Made by a program: the position numbers and the translations under genes | Assembly: GCA_001464755.1 (NCBI GenBank) | Contig: LNDR01000394.1 | Coordinates: 1-36,083 of the forward strand | Direction of reading: 5' to 3' | Length of the DNA: 36,083 bases | Source of the DNA: Rhizobiales bacterium Ga0077524 | Lineage (GTDB): Bacteria; Pseudomonadota; Alphaproteobacteria; Rhizobiales; Hyphomicrobiaceae | The notes under the pieces: generated by a model | What the model was told of the DNA's origin: nothing | What the model saw: only the letters and a program-made list of their open reading frames with translations | Databases searched by the model: none | Shown here: piece after piece, positions 21,851-30,098 of the stretch | Numbering within the stretch: the stretch's first letter is position 1 | How the letters are laid out: each line of letters begins with the position of its first letter

Positions 21851-23074
21851 TCACGCGCTGCGATAGAGCTTCGTAAGTGAGAACTCCCGATGACCGAGCG
21901 CCTCGGCCGCCGTCAGTCGCCCGTTTGCGGTGCGGATGATCATGTCGATCAACGCATCGCCGGCCATGTCGAGTGTCTGCTCACGGCGCAGGATGCCGGT
22001 CACGTCGACGTCGATGTGCTCCCCCATCGTGCGCAATGTCTTCGGGTTAGCCGAGATTTTGATGACAGGCACGATCGGGTTGCCGATGACGTTGCCCTGA
22101 CCAGTCGGGAAGGTGTGCACCACCCAGCCACCGGCCGCCATCAGGGTGACGCATTCGGCGGCGGCCGACGATGTGTCCATGTAGTAGAGGCCGTTGCCCT
22201 TCTGCGGCTCCTCCGCCGGGCCCAGCACGTCGATATAGCGGCATTCGCGGCCGATCTTCTCGAGATTGCCGAGCGCCTTCTCCTCGATGGAGGAGAGCCC
22301 GCCTGCGATGTTGCCCTTGGTTGGTTGGCTTTCCGACAGGTCATCGACCTTGTTGGCCTCGATCACCTCCTGCTGGTAGGCATTCCAGACCTTGTACCAC
22401 TTGTCGCCGATCTCCTTTGAGATCGCCCGCTCGCGGGCGATGTGCTCGCCGCCGGTGATCTCGCTGGTCTCGCCGAAAACGCCGGTAACGCCCTTGGGGA
22501 TCAGCTTGTCGTACATGTTGCCGACCGTCGGGCAGGAGCCGAGGCCGGTCGTGGTGTCGGATTCACCGCACTTGGTCGAAACCCAGAGTTCGTCGATAGA
22601 GCATTGCTCGCGCTTGAGCTCGGAGGCCCACTGTACGAATTCCTTGGCCTTGTAGGAGGCCTTGGCAATGATCGCGATGTCGCCGTGCCCTTCGATGCCG
22701 AAACCGACCACAGGCTTGCCGGTCTTCGCGATGCCTTGCACCACGCGATCTGTCCAGCCGTCCTCGATGCCGATCACGACCACAGCGGCGACGTTTGCAT
22801 TCGAGCCGGTGCCGATCAGCGTGCGGAAGTGCAGATCGAGATCGGCACCGAACTGCAGGCGGCCGTAGGCGTGCGGGATTGCGAGCGTGCCCTTGATGTT
22901 GTTCGCCACTGCCTCGCAGGCGGAGTTGGACAGATCGTCGAGCGGAAGGATGAGGACGTGATTTCTCACGCCCACGCGCCCGTTTTCTCGGCGCCATCCC
23001 CAGAACGACAGGTTATCGAGGCTTGTAGCCGTCGGTGCGGACTTGGCCGCCTTTTTCGCTGCTGGCTTTGCCAT
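21851..23074 (-). CDS. UxaA-family lyase, large subunit (SuyB / altronate-galactarate dehydratase type)
   Basis: This ~407-residue protein has the conserved blocks of the D-galactarate/altronate dehydratase C-terminal family. These are [20 protein letters not shown], the metal/substrate region [68 protein letters not shown], and a C-terminal [15 protein letters not shown] separate small SAF-domain gene overlaps its 5' end. This split alpha/beta form is typical of (2R)-sulfolactate sulfo-lyase SuyAB and of some sugar-acid dehydratases. I favour ATG 23074. GTG 23092 would form a GTGA overlap with the small subunit and would add six residues. The substrate, sulfolactate or a sugar acid, is undecided. 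Confidence 0.85.
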   Translation of the reverse strand: MAKPAAKKAAKSAPTATSLDNLSFWGWRRENGRVGVRNHVLILPLDDLSNSACEAVANNIKGTLAIPHAYGRLQFGADLDLHFRTLIGTGSNANVAAVVVIGIEDGWTDRVVQGIAKTGKPVVGFGIEGHGDIAIIAKASYKAKEFVQWASELKREQCSIDELWVSTKCGESDTTTGLGSCPTVGNMYDKLIPKGVTGVFGETSEITGGEHIARERAISKEIGDKWYKVWNAYQQEVIEANKVDDLSESQPTKGNIAGGLSSIEEKALGNLEKIGRECRYIDVLGPAEEPQKGNGLYYMDTSSAAAECVTLMAAGGWVVHTFPTGQGNVIGNPIVPVIKISANPKTLRTMGEHIDVDVTGILRREQTLDMAGDALIDMIIRTANGRLTAAEALGHREFSLTKLYRSA

Positions 23075-23088
23075 GGTCTCGTCTCGCC

Positions 23089-23379
23089 TCACCAGCGCTT
23101 TGTTCTGTGATTGTGGATGTGGACATGTTCGCCGGTATTGGCGCTGCCCACCATGCGGCCGACGTCGGCCCCGTACTTGATGACGGTGTCGCCTTCCTTC
23201 AGCTCGGTCAGCGCCACTTTGTGGCCAATAGGGATGTCCTGCTTGGCGGTGACGCGAATGGTGGTGTTGGTCTCGGTGATGACGCCGAGCATGTCAGTGC
23301 CGGCCTTGAGATCCTCGACCACGACGACGCCGACGTTGTCCTTGGGGCTATGCACCAGGAATTGTGGAATGTTGGACAC
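23089..23379 (-). CDS. UxaA-family lyase, small SAF-domain subunit (SuyA type)
   Basis: This 96-residue protein has the SAF domain of UxaA/SuyA small subunits: [34 protein letters not shown], and the C-terminal [14 protein letters not shown], a strongly conserved block. It starts at GTG 23379 with a gagg-type ribosome binding site (agaggaagcgc). It is stoichiometrically paired with the large-subunit gene immediately downstream. The two form one lyase that binds a metal and a 2-hydroxy-acid substrate. The operon starts here, and the 190-bp gap upstream, towards the lactonase gene, shows no hairpin I can call. Confidence 0.87.
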   Translation of the reverse strand: MSNIPQFLVHSPKDNVGVVVVEDLKAGTDMLGVITETNTTIRVTAKQDIPIGHKVALTELKEGDTVIKYGADVGRMVGSANTGEHVHIHNHRTKRW

Positions 23380-23570
23380 GCGCTTCCTCTTCGAGGTGTT
23401 TTTTGAACCATCATGAGCCTATGCCCCCGTGACGGCGGTGGCCAGTGCGACGAAATGAGGGGAGCGGAGCAATCGGCGTGAATGGCGGACTGTAGACCGC
23501 TCCCTGGCGCGGCGACAACCGATTGCCGGAGCTTGAACGCCACGCGCGCGATCACACTTCGTTACGAGTT

Positions 23571-24533
23571 CTAACCGCCCGCCACGCCCTGCACCTGCAC
23601 ATAGAGTGCATAGACCGACGTCGACGCCGCCATGAATAGGCGGTTTCGCTTCAAGCCTCCAAAGCACAGGTTGGCGCAACGCTCGGGCAGCAGAATATGG
23701 CCGATCGCCTTGCCGTCAGGGGCGAAAATGCGAACCCCGTCGAGTGCGGGATCGCCCATTCCCCAGCCGCACCACAGGTTGCCGTCCTCGTCGCAGCGCA
23801 TGCCGTCCGGTGTGCCCGGGCCGGCGTCGATATGGACGCGCCGGTTGGCGATGCGCGTGCCGCCGTCGATCACATCCCAGGCCGTTATCAGCCGAGTGGG
23901 CGCAGCACGCGATTCCACGATGTAGAGGGTCTTCTCGTCGGGAGAGAAGCAAAGGCCATTGGGGCCTGGTACGATGTCGGTAAGCATCGTCGCCTTGCCG
24001 GTCGCGGGATCGAGACGATAGACGCACATCGGCAACTCGGGCTCGGCCTTCTCGCCCTCGTAGTTGCCGAGCAGGCCGAAGGCCGGGTCTGTGAACCAGA
24101 TCGAGCCGTCGGATTTCACCACCACATCGTTCGGCGAGTTGAGACGCTTGCCCTCGAAGCGGTCCATCAGGACGGTGATCGATCCATCGTACTCGGTGCG
24201 AGTGAGGCGCCGTCCGTGCTCGCAGGTGACGAGGCGGCCCTGCCGGTCGCGGGTGTTGCCGTTGGCCCAGTTGGAGGGTTTGCGGAACACCGACACCGCG
24301 CCGGTCTCCTCCTCCCACTTCATAATGCGGTTGTTCGGAATGTCGCTCCAGAGGAGGTAGCGGCCATCGCCAACCCACACCGGACCCTCAGCCCAGCGGA
24401 ACCCCGTCGCGATGCGCTCGACCGCGGAAAGCTTGATCCAATACTTCTCGAAGCGAGGATCGAAGGCCTGGATCGCGGGATCGGGATAGCGAGGCGCGTG
24501 GCTGCGCCAGCCGTTGGGATAAAGGTCGGTCAT
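23571..24533 (-). CDS. SMP-30/gluconolactonase family lactonase
   Basis: This ~320-residue six-bladed propeller protein starts at ATG 24533, with GAGAGG 5 bases upstream. Family marks are ATGFRWAEGPVWVGDGRYLLWSDIPNNRI near residue 40 (metal-ligand Glu), RLNSPNDVVVKSDGSIWFTDP near residue 130 (Asn-Asp), VPGPNGLCFSPDEKTLY near residue 187, and GTPDGMRCDEDGNLWCGW near residue 237. The calcium or zinc site residues Glu, Asn, Asn and Asp are present. It has no signal peptide, so it should hydrolyse a sugar or hydroxy-acid lactone in the cytoplasm. It lies between the RutA-like gene (96 bases upstream) and the SuyA-like gene on the same strand. Confidence 0.9.
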   Translation of the reverse strand: MTDLYPNGWRSHAPRYPDPAIQAFDPRFEKYWIKLSAVERIATGFRWAEGPVWVGDGRYLLWSDIPNNRIMKWEEETGAVSVFRKPSNWANGNTRDRQGRLVTCEHGRRLTRTEYDGSITVLMDRFEGKRLNSPNDVVVKSDGSIWFTDPAFGLLGNYEGEKAEPELPMCVYRLDPATGKATMLTDIVPGPNGLCFSPDEKTLYIVESRAAPTRLITAWDVIDGGTRIANRRVHIDAGPGTPDGMRCDEDGNLWCGWGMGDPALDGVRIFAPDGKAIGHILLPERCANLCFGGLKRNRLFMAASTSVYALYVQVQGVAGG

Positions 24534-24629
24534 TCGAGCCTCTCGGGGCAAATGGGCATCGCCATCAGCCTGCGCCCACAATCGGCACTGTTCAAGTTGC
24601 AAGGCGCCGGGGGCCATCGGCTCTGCGCA

Positions 24630-25712
24630 TTAGGTGGGAACGTGGGGGCGCCCTGCGCGACATCTCATCAGCGGCTGGACGCGCCGACCAAACGCATCGA
24701 GGCCAATCAGGAAGTCGTCGAAGGTGAGCATGATGCCCTTGACGCCAGGCATGGTCGCAGCCTCGTCGAGCATGCGTGCGCAGTTCTCATAGGAGCCGAC
24801 GATCGTCCCCATGTTGAAGTTGATCGGCGAGGCGGATCGCGAGATGGCCGATGCCGTCGAGGTCTCTGTGAGATTGGGATCCTCGGCCGCCTTGCCGATG
24901 AGGTGGGCGAGCGCCTCGCGATCCGCGCCCCGGTTATAAAGATCCCATTTGGCGAGGGCGGCCTGGTCGGTCTCCTCGGCGATGACCATGTAGAGCATGT
25001 AGGCGCCCACATCGCGCCCGGTCTTCTCGGCGTGCGCCTTGACCCGGGCCGGCACGCCCGCAGCTTTTGTCGGCTCATTGACGCCCTCGCCGAGGCAGAA
25101 ATTGTACTCGCACCACTCGGCCGCGAACTCCATGCCGCGGTCCGACTGCCCTGCCGACACGATCTCGATGCGCCGCTTGGGTCTCGGAGACAGGACACAT
25201 TTCTCCATCTGGAAGTATTCGCCCTTGAAATCGGAAACGCCGGTCTCCCAGAGATCGCGCAGAATGCGCACGTATTCCGTGCTGTAGTCGTAGCGGGTTC
25301 CGAAATACTGGTCGCCCGGCCAAAGCCCCATCTGCGTGTACTCGGGCTTGTGCCAGCCGGAGACGATGTTGACGCCGAAGCGCCCGTCAGACACGTCGTC
25401 GATTGTCGACGTCATGCGCGCCACGATCGCAGGCGGTAGCGTGAGCACGGCGGTGGACGCAAAAAGCTTGATCCGGCTCGTCACCGACGCCAACGACGCC
25501 ATCAGCGTGAAACTTTCCAGGCCGTGATCCCAGAACTCGGTCTTGCCGCCAAAGCCATGCAGCTTGATCATCGAAAGTGCGAAATCGAAGCCATAGGCCT
25601 CGGCTTTCTGAACCACCGCCTTGTTCAGTTCGAAGCTCGGCATGTATTGAGGCGAGGTGGCCGAGATGATCCAGCCGTTGTTATTGATCGGAATGAAAAC
25701 GCCGACGTCCAT
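24630..25712 (-). CDS. rutA: RutA-like flavin-dependent monooxygenase (pyrimidine-oxygenase family, LLM class)
   Basis: This 360-residue luciferase-fold protein is closely similar in pattern to pyrimidine oxygenase RutA, which is about 363 residues. Shared blocks are [103 protein letters not shown]-type helices, and [20 protein letters not shown] to [12 protein letters not shown]. RutA cleaves uracil with a flavin peroxide. No rutB-G genes are nearby, so the actual substrate here may be another heterocycle. The start is ATG 25712, with agaggatc upstream. It is divergent from the SDR gene, with a 159-bp intergenic region. Confidence 0.82.
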   Translation of the reverse strand: MDVGVFIPINNNGWIISATSPQYMPSFELNKAVVQKAEAYGFDFALSMIKLHGFGGKTEFWDHGLESFTLMASLASVTSRIKLFASTAVLTLPPAIVARMTSTIDDVSDGRFGVNIVSGWHKPEYTQMGLWPGDQYFGTRYDYSTEYVRILRDLWETGVSDFKGEYFQMEKCVLSPRPKRRIEIVSAGQSDRGMEFAAEWCEYNFCLGEGVNEPTKAAGVPARVKAHAEKTGRDVGAYMLYMVIAEETDQAALAKWDLYNRGADREALAHLIGKAAEDPNLTETSTASAISRSASPINFNMGTIVGSYENCARMLDEAATMPGVKGIMLTFDDFLIGLDAFGRRVQPLMRCRAGRPHVPT

Positions 25713-25871
25713 GGGTGATCCTCTTCGCTACGCAGCCGCATCGTACCTGCAATTGCCGAGCTGATCTGCCTGCAAAATTGCTGGTTGATTCGACAAGATG
25801 ACCGATCGCGCATCACGATAGAGTAGGGTGTGCAGCGCGCGAGGGCGCCGTTACGGGAAAGGCCAAGCACC

Positions 25872-26669
25872 ATGCGTCTCAGGGACAGGATCGCCATCGT
25901 CGTCGGCGGAGGGCAGCAGCCGGGCGAGACCACCGGCAACGGACGGGCCGCGTGCCTCAGGTTCTCGGAGGAAGGCGCGACGGTGCTTGTCGTCGACAGC
26001 AACCAGGAGTGGGCAGAGAGCACCGTCCGGATGATCACCGACAAAGGAGGCAAGGCGTCCTCCTTAAAGGCGGACATCACGCGCGAGGCCGACTGCAAAG
26101 CGATCGCCGACACCTGCATCGAGCGCTACGGCCGCATCGACGTGCTACACAACAACGTCGGCCGGGCACGGGGCGACAGGGGAACGGTCGAGCTCGAGGC
26201 CGAGATGTGGGACGAGCTGATGGCCCTCAACATCCGCGGCATGTTCCTGACCATCAAGCACGTGCTGCCGGTGATGCGCCGCCAGCGCTCGGGCGCGATC
26301 GTCAACATCTCGTCGACCTCATCAATTGCCGCCGGGCCGATGCTCACGTACCGCGTCTCGAAGACGTCCGTGAATTCGCTGACGCAGCACGTTGCCATAG
26401 AGAATGCTCCGCACGGCATCCGCTGCAACGCGATTCTGCCGGGGCTGATGAACACGCCCATGGCCATCGAGCGCCGCGCGCGGGAACGCAACGTTTCGCG
26501 CGATCAGGTGCGGTCCGAGCGCGCATCTCAGGTGCCGCTGGCAGTGGCCGAGGCCGGCAACGCATTCGACGTCGCCAACGCAGCTGTGTTTCTCGCCTCC
26601 GATGAAGCGCGCTACATCACGGGCGTCCTCTTGCCGGTCGACGGCGGGTTGCTACTGAAGATCGGGTGA
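25872..26669 (+). CDS. Short-chain dehydrogenase/reductase with expanded glycine motif
   Basis: From ATG 25872 this 265-residue SDR carries HNNVGRA (the NNAG position), ALNIRGMFLTIKHVLPVM, the catalytic Ser in NISSTSSIAAG, and YRVSK (YxxxK). It ends with the standard SGxxxxVDGG-type strand (GVLLPVDGGLLLKIG). The cofactor loop is unusual: GGGQQPGETTGNGRA in place of TGxxxGIG, i.e. longer by several residues. VVDSN after beta-2 suggests NAD(H) preference. The gene is alone on the plus strand, between minus-strand catabolic genes. The substrate is unknown; a hydroxy-acid or cyclic alcohol fits the cluster. Confidence 0.87.
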   Translation: MRLRDRIAIVVGGGQQPGETTGNGRAACLRFSEEGATVLVVDSNQEWAESTVRMITDKGGKASSLKADITREADCKAIADTCIERYGRIDVLHNNVGRARGDRGTVELEAEMWDELMALNIRGMFLTIKHVLPVMRRQRSGAIVNISSTSSIAAGPMLTYRVSKTSVNSLTQHVAIENAPHGIRCNAILPGLMNTPMAIERRARERNVSRDQVRSERASQVPLAVAEAGNAFDVANAAVFLASDEARYITGVLLPVDGGLLLKIG

Positions 26670-26692
26670 GCGGCGCATTCAGTTGGGGCGGC

Positions 26693-27481
26693 TCAATCGA
26701 AAGCCGCCTCCACCGCGCCCAGAACGCCGAACTCTGCACACGCGCTCTGGCCGGCCCTCACGGCGTCGAGACCCGTGCAGGTTCCAGTCGAGACGATCTC
26801 GCCGGCCTTCATGCCTCGGCCCCGTTTGCTCTGCTGATTGGCGAGCCAGACCATCACGGCCAGCGGGTCGCCGAGCGCGCGGGCGCCAGTGCCATGACCA
26901 CACTGTTGGCCGTCGATCGTCATGGTCACCGGGAGCGCCTTCAAATCCAGCGCGCGCCAATCGGTGGTCCATCGCCCCACGACCAACGCGATGTTGACGC
27001 CGAAATCAGCCGTCGAGAGAAAGCGCCCGATATCGGCGAGCCCACCCCCGATGCGGCTGCCGACCACTTCGATCGCGCCAGCCACGGCATCGACCGCATC
27101 GGCGACCTCGGCGTAGGTGTAGGGCACGTCGCGCGGTGGAAGATTGCGCCCCAAGCGAAACGCTATCTCGCCCTCGAGTTCGGCGTTGTGACCGGCGACG
27201 AGCGCGACCCGAGCAGGGCTTTCGTGGACGTAAGGTGCAAGCAGTGGGGCAGACCCGGGCTCTGTCGTCCCAAGCTTCTTCTGCGCCTCCACGCTGGTCG
27301 AGCCCACCTTGAACCCACGGGTCGCGAGGCCCGTGAGCCGGACCGCCTCCGCCTGCACGGCATACGCCTCCTCCGCCCCGGCAGGCGCGGCCAACGAGCC
27401 CCGGGGCAGCACCCTGCCGTCGCGACGGGCTTCCCAGAGTTGACGAGCGAGATCGTTCACAGCATGTACTCCAACGTCCAC
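26693..27481 (-). CDS. 2-keto-4-pentenoate hydratase-like protein (FAH/MhpD superfamily)
   Basis: This 262-residue protein matches the hydratase/decarboxylase branch of the fumarylacetoacetate-hydrolase superfamily. It has RGFKVGSTSVEAQKKLG near residue 55 and ELEGEIAFRLGRNLP near residue 101, which holds the metal-binding Glu pair. AGAIEVVGSRI follows near residue 134, and GDPLAVMVWLANQQSKRG with EIVSTGTCTGL near the C-terminus. It would hydrate a 2-oxo-4-enoate or decarboxylate an oxo-diacid. It starts at GTG 27481, directly after the stop of the ICL/PEPM gene (27483), so the two are translated as a unit. It is convergent with the preceding SDR gene. Confidence 0.85.
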   Translation of the reverse strand: MDVGVHAVNDLARQLWEARRDGRVLPRGSLAAPAGAEEAYAVQAEAVRLTGLATRGFKVGSTSVEAQKKLGTTEPGSAPLLAPYVHESPARVALVAGHNAELEGEIAFRLGRNLPPRDVPYTYAEVADAVDAVAGAIEVVGSRIGGGLADIGRFLSTADFGVNIALVVGRWTTDWRALDLKALPVTMTIDGQQCGHGTGARALGDPLAVMVWLANQQSKRGRGMKAGEIVSTGTCTGLDAVRAGQSACAEFGVLGAVEAAFD

Positions 27482-27482
27482 T

Positions 27483-28349
27483 TCAATGGCCTTTCTCGAC
27501 GGTCGCGCGCTCGACCGCCAGCATGGCCTCGAGGCCGATCGTCTCGCGCACGATCTCCTGTTCGGCTTTTGCGCCGCCGCGACCGAGGTTGGGCGGCGGC
27601 TCGCCCTTGGCCATCGCCACGTAGCACTCGCGCAGGGCTTTGTGCATGGCCATCAGCGGCGTCGAGGCATCGCAGACCAGCCAGTAGCCAAGACGCCCCA
27701 GGTCGTCGAGCGATAGGCCGGTCGCCGCTCGACCGTCGTCGGACAGCAACAGCATCAGCGGGCCGCCAAGCTTCTCGCCGATTGTCGCCACCTGGTCGGG
27801 CGTCTTGGCGAGCACGTAGATCATGTCGGCACCGGCCTTCCGGTAGGCCTCCGCGCGGTGCAAGGCCTCGTCGAGGCCGTGCATGCGCGCGGCGTTGGTC
27901 CGGCCGATGATGACCGTCTCGGGATTGCGGCGCGCGGCGACACACTCCTTGATCTTCGCCACCATCAGCTCTTTAGGAATGATGTGCTCGATGCCGATGT
28001 GATGATGCGCCCGCTTCGGAAGGATCTGGTCCTCGATCTCGATGGCAGAAAAACCTGCCGCCTCCGTCATGCCGATAGTGCGGTGCATGTGCATGGGATC
28101 GCCAAAGCCGCAGGCGCCGTCGAGGATCAGCGGCAATGGCGAGACCGCGCGGATATCGAGCGCCGCCTGGCACATCTCGGAAATGTTCAGGTTCGCCTCC
28201 GTCACGCATTTCATGTACCCGCTCGAGCCACCGCCGAGGTAGGCCGCCTTGAAGCCTGCAGCTTCAGCGAGCTTGGCCATGATCGGGTTCAGCACCAGAG
28301 GTGCCAGCAGCGGCTTCGGTCCGGCGATCATCTCGCGGAATGTGGCCAT
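27483..28349 (-). CDS. Isocitrate lyase/PEP mutase superfamily protein with altered active site
   Basis: This 288-residue TIM-barrel protein has the ICL/PEPM layout: AGFKAAYLGGGSSGY near residue 31, PLILDGACGFGDP near 73-85, AGFSAIEIEDQILPKR near 98-113, VIIGRTNAA, and LLLSDDGRAATG. Two expected active-site features differ. The DxDxGxG metal loop reads D77-G-A79-C-G-F-G, without the second Asp. The K[KR]CG catalytic loop reads PKRAHHHIG (111-119), without the Cys. It is therefore not a classical (methyl)isocitrate lyase. Decarboxylase, hydrolase or aldolase chemistry on a 2-oxo acid is possible. ATG 28349 has GGGAGA upstream. It is the first gene of a two-gene unit with the FAH-type hydratase. 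Confidence 0.85.
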   Translation of the reverse strand: MATFREMIAGPKPLLAPLVLNPIMAKLAEAAGFKAAYLGGGSSGYMKCVTEANLNISEMCQAALDIRAVSPLPLILDGACGFGDPMHMHRTIGMTEAAGFSAIEIEDQILPKRAHHHIGIEHIIPKELMVAKIKECVAARRNPETVIIGRTNAARMHGLDEALHRAEAYRKAGADMIYVLAKTPDQVATIGEKLGGPLMLLLSDDGRAATGLSLDDLGRLGYWLVCDASTPLMAMHKALRECYVAMAKGEPPPNLGRGGAKAEQEIVRETIGLEAMLAVERATVEKGH

Positions 28350-28403
28350 GGCGTTTCGTCTCCCGTTAAGTCTTGCCTCAGCCTGACAGCGCGGGCCGGG
28401 AGG

Positions 28404-29135
28404 TCAAGGGGCACGGGTGATAGGCTCCGGGCTGCCAACCCCGACCCGCCGAACCCTAACGAAAGCCCCGACGACGCGGCCCTTGCCGTCCAGGATCGGG
28501 TCCAGGTGACCGGAGTGCATCTCGGACGGGTCGCGGCCGGGATGCGGCGTGACGCAAGCCGTGGCTTGGCCCGCGAAGCAGCGGTCGAACGCGGGTTTGG
28601 TCACACGTTCGAAAAAGGCTTCGGACGTCATGGCCCAGAGCGTCTTGTCGAGAAACGCCTGGGCCGATACGCCGTGGAAGGCAGCATTGGCGGTATTGGC
28701 GAACCGGTATCGATAGTTCGTGTCGAGAATAACAATGCGATCGGTCGATGCATCCAGCATCTTCAAGCTGCTGGCGTCGGGCCACATGCAATGTGTCGAA
28801 GGTACTTGCGTCACCCCGGGTTGGACCCGCTCCTTCTTTTGCGAGGCAAGGGACCTGGAAAGAGTTTCGAGGTGCTGCCGGGAGGCCTCCGCGACGAGCC
28901 CGGCGAGCTCGGCATCATATGGATCATGTGCAAGACACTCCAAAAGCGTCCGCAGTTGAACGAGCGCGACCGAAGCATTCTGCGAGCGCTGCGTGAGCAA
29001 TTGTCTAAATGCTGTAGCGCGCTCCCAGTGTAACTGGTCCCGATCACCAGTCGTCATGGCAGCTGAATGGGCCGCGAGTGCCTTGTCCAGAAAGCGATAC
29101 GATTTCAGAAGAAACTCAAGATCGCGATCCGCCAT
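28404..29135 (-). CDS. PAS-domain protein without an output domain
   Basis: From ATG 29135 (aaggaggg 5 bases upstream) the protein is 243 residues. Residues 1-110 are predicted helical, with LEFLLKSYRFLDKALAAHSAA and LHWERATAFRQLLTQRSQNA. Residues ~135-240 form a PAS fold: MLDASTDRIVILDTNYRYRF, ANTANAAFHGVSAQAFLDK, FFERVTKPAFDRCF, HLDPILDGKGRVVGAFVRVR. There is no histidine-kinase, GGDEF, HTH or other output module. It is the only sensory protein in the catabolic cluster and could modulate a partner by protein contact. Ligand and partner are unknown. Confidence 0.7.
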   Translation of the reverse strand: MADRDLEFLLKSYRFLDKALAAHSAAMTTGDRDQLHWERATAFRQLLTQRSQNASVALVQLRTLLECLAHDPYDAELAGLVAEASRQHLETLSRSLASQKKERVQPGVTQVPSTHCMWPDASSLKMLDASTDRIVILDTNYRYRFANTANAAFHGVSAQAFLDKTLWAMTSEAFFERVTKPAFDRCFAGQATACVTPHPGRDPSEMHSGHLDPILDGKGRVVGAFVRVRRVGVGSPEPITRAP

Positions 29136-29212
29136 TCGGACCCTCCTTGCGGCCATTCACGGTCAAGGCAATTACGGTGACCTCGCGTCATGATCAAAGC
29201 GCGGGAGACGCC

Positions 29213-29989
29213 CTAGACCAGCCCCTGCACGTCGCTGTCGATGGAGATTGCCTGCCCCGAGAGCGTGCGTGCCCGGGGGCTCGCGAGGTAGACCATCATG
29301 TCGGCGAGGTTCTCGGGCGGCACGAGCGACTTGATCGAGGCATTGCCCAGCGTGGCGTCCTGGATCGCCTGCATCGAAGTACCCGCGACCTGCGCCTTCG
29401 CTTGAAAAACGCGACGGATGCGGTCCCCGTCAACGGGGCCGGGCAGGATCGCGTTGGCGCGGATGCCGTACTGGCCCAGCTCCATCGCCAGTGTCTTGGT
29501 GAAGCCGATCACGCCCCACTTCGCCGCCGCGTAAGGCGATCGGTTCGGGAAGCCGAACTTACCGGCTGCCGACGATAGGTTGATGATCGACGGGTTCTGC
29601 GATTGTTTCAGGTGCTCGACCGCGAGGCGCGTGCAATTGAATTGGCTGGTCAGCGTCACGTCGAGGCAGCGGTCCCAATCCTCTGGATTGATCTCGTGGA
29701 CGGGGCCGGTCGGACCCGCGATGCCGGCATTGTTGACGAGGCAGTCGAGGCCGCCGAGGGCCGCGAGGGCGTCTTTGAAAAGCGCTGCCACCTGGGCCCG
29801 GTCAGCAACGTCGCAGACGCTCTGCGTCACCGTGGCATGGGCCTTCTTCAGCGCCGCCAGCGCCTCCTTGTCGACGTCGCAGGTGTGCACCTTGGCGCCT
29901 TCGCGCAGGAACGCCTCGACGGCCTTGAGGCCGATGCCGCTCGCGCCTGCCGTGATCAGCACGCGCAGGCCTTTGATGCCGAGATCCAT
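29213..29989 (-). CDS. Short-chain dehydrogenase/reductase
   Basis: This 258-residue SDR has the cofactor loop ITAGASGIG, where T-A-G replaces the usual T-G-A, as in some hydroxy-acid dehydrogenases. HTCDVDK follows the second strand (Asp suggests NAD+). It has NNAGIAGPTG, the catalytic Ser in NLSSAAGKFGF, YAAAK (YxxxK), and a C-terminal SGQAISIDSDVQGLV. The substrate is probably a sugar acid or hydroxy acid of the cluster. The ATG at 29989 is preceded by agctt and weak purines. It is divergent from the zinc alcohol dehydrogenase gene, with a 109-bp gap that must hold promoters for both. Confidence 0.9.
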   Translation of the reverse strand: MDLGIKGLRVLITAGASGIGLKAVEAFLREGAKVHTCDVDKEALAALKKAHATVTQSVCDVADRAQVAALFKDALAALGGLDCLVNNAGIAGPTGPVHEINPEDWDRCLDVTLTSQFNCTRLAVEHLKQSQNPSIINLSSAAGKFGFPNRSPYAAAKWGVIGFTKTLAMELGQYGIRANAILPGPVDGDRIRRVFQAKAQVAGTSMQAIQDATLGNASIKSLVPPENLADMMVYLASPRARTLSGQAISIDSDVQGLV

Positions 29990-30098
29990 TGGTCAAGCTC
30001 CGAGGCGATTTGACGATTCCGCGCAACCTAGCATCTTGGCCGCCACGTGCTAGTCTCCCGGTCCAATCAACCCACCAATCCTCAGCGAGACCACCTCC

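Noticed and set aside
23697-25439. Very long (580-codon) open frame on the plus strand opposite the lactonase and RutA-like genes
   Set aside because: It is antisense to two well-recognised genes and has no family motifs. Long antisense frames are expected in GC-rich coding DNA.
26687-26708. Seven-bp hairpin (ggcggct / agccgcc) as a terminator between convergent SDR and hydratase genes
   Set aside because: It overlaps the stop codon and end of the hydratase gene and has no T-tract on either strand.
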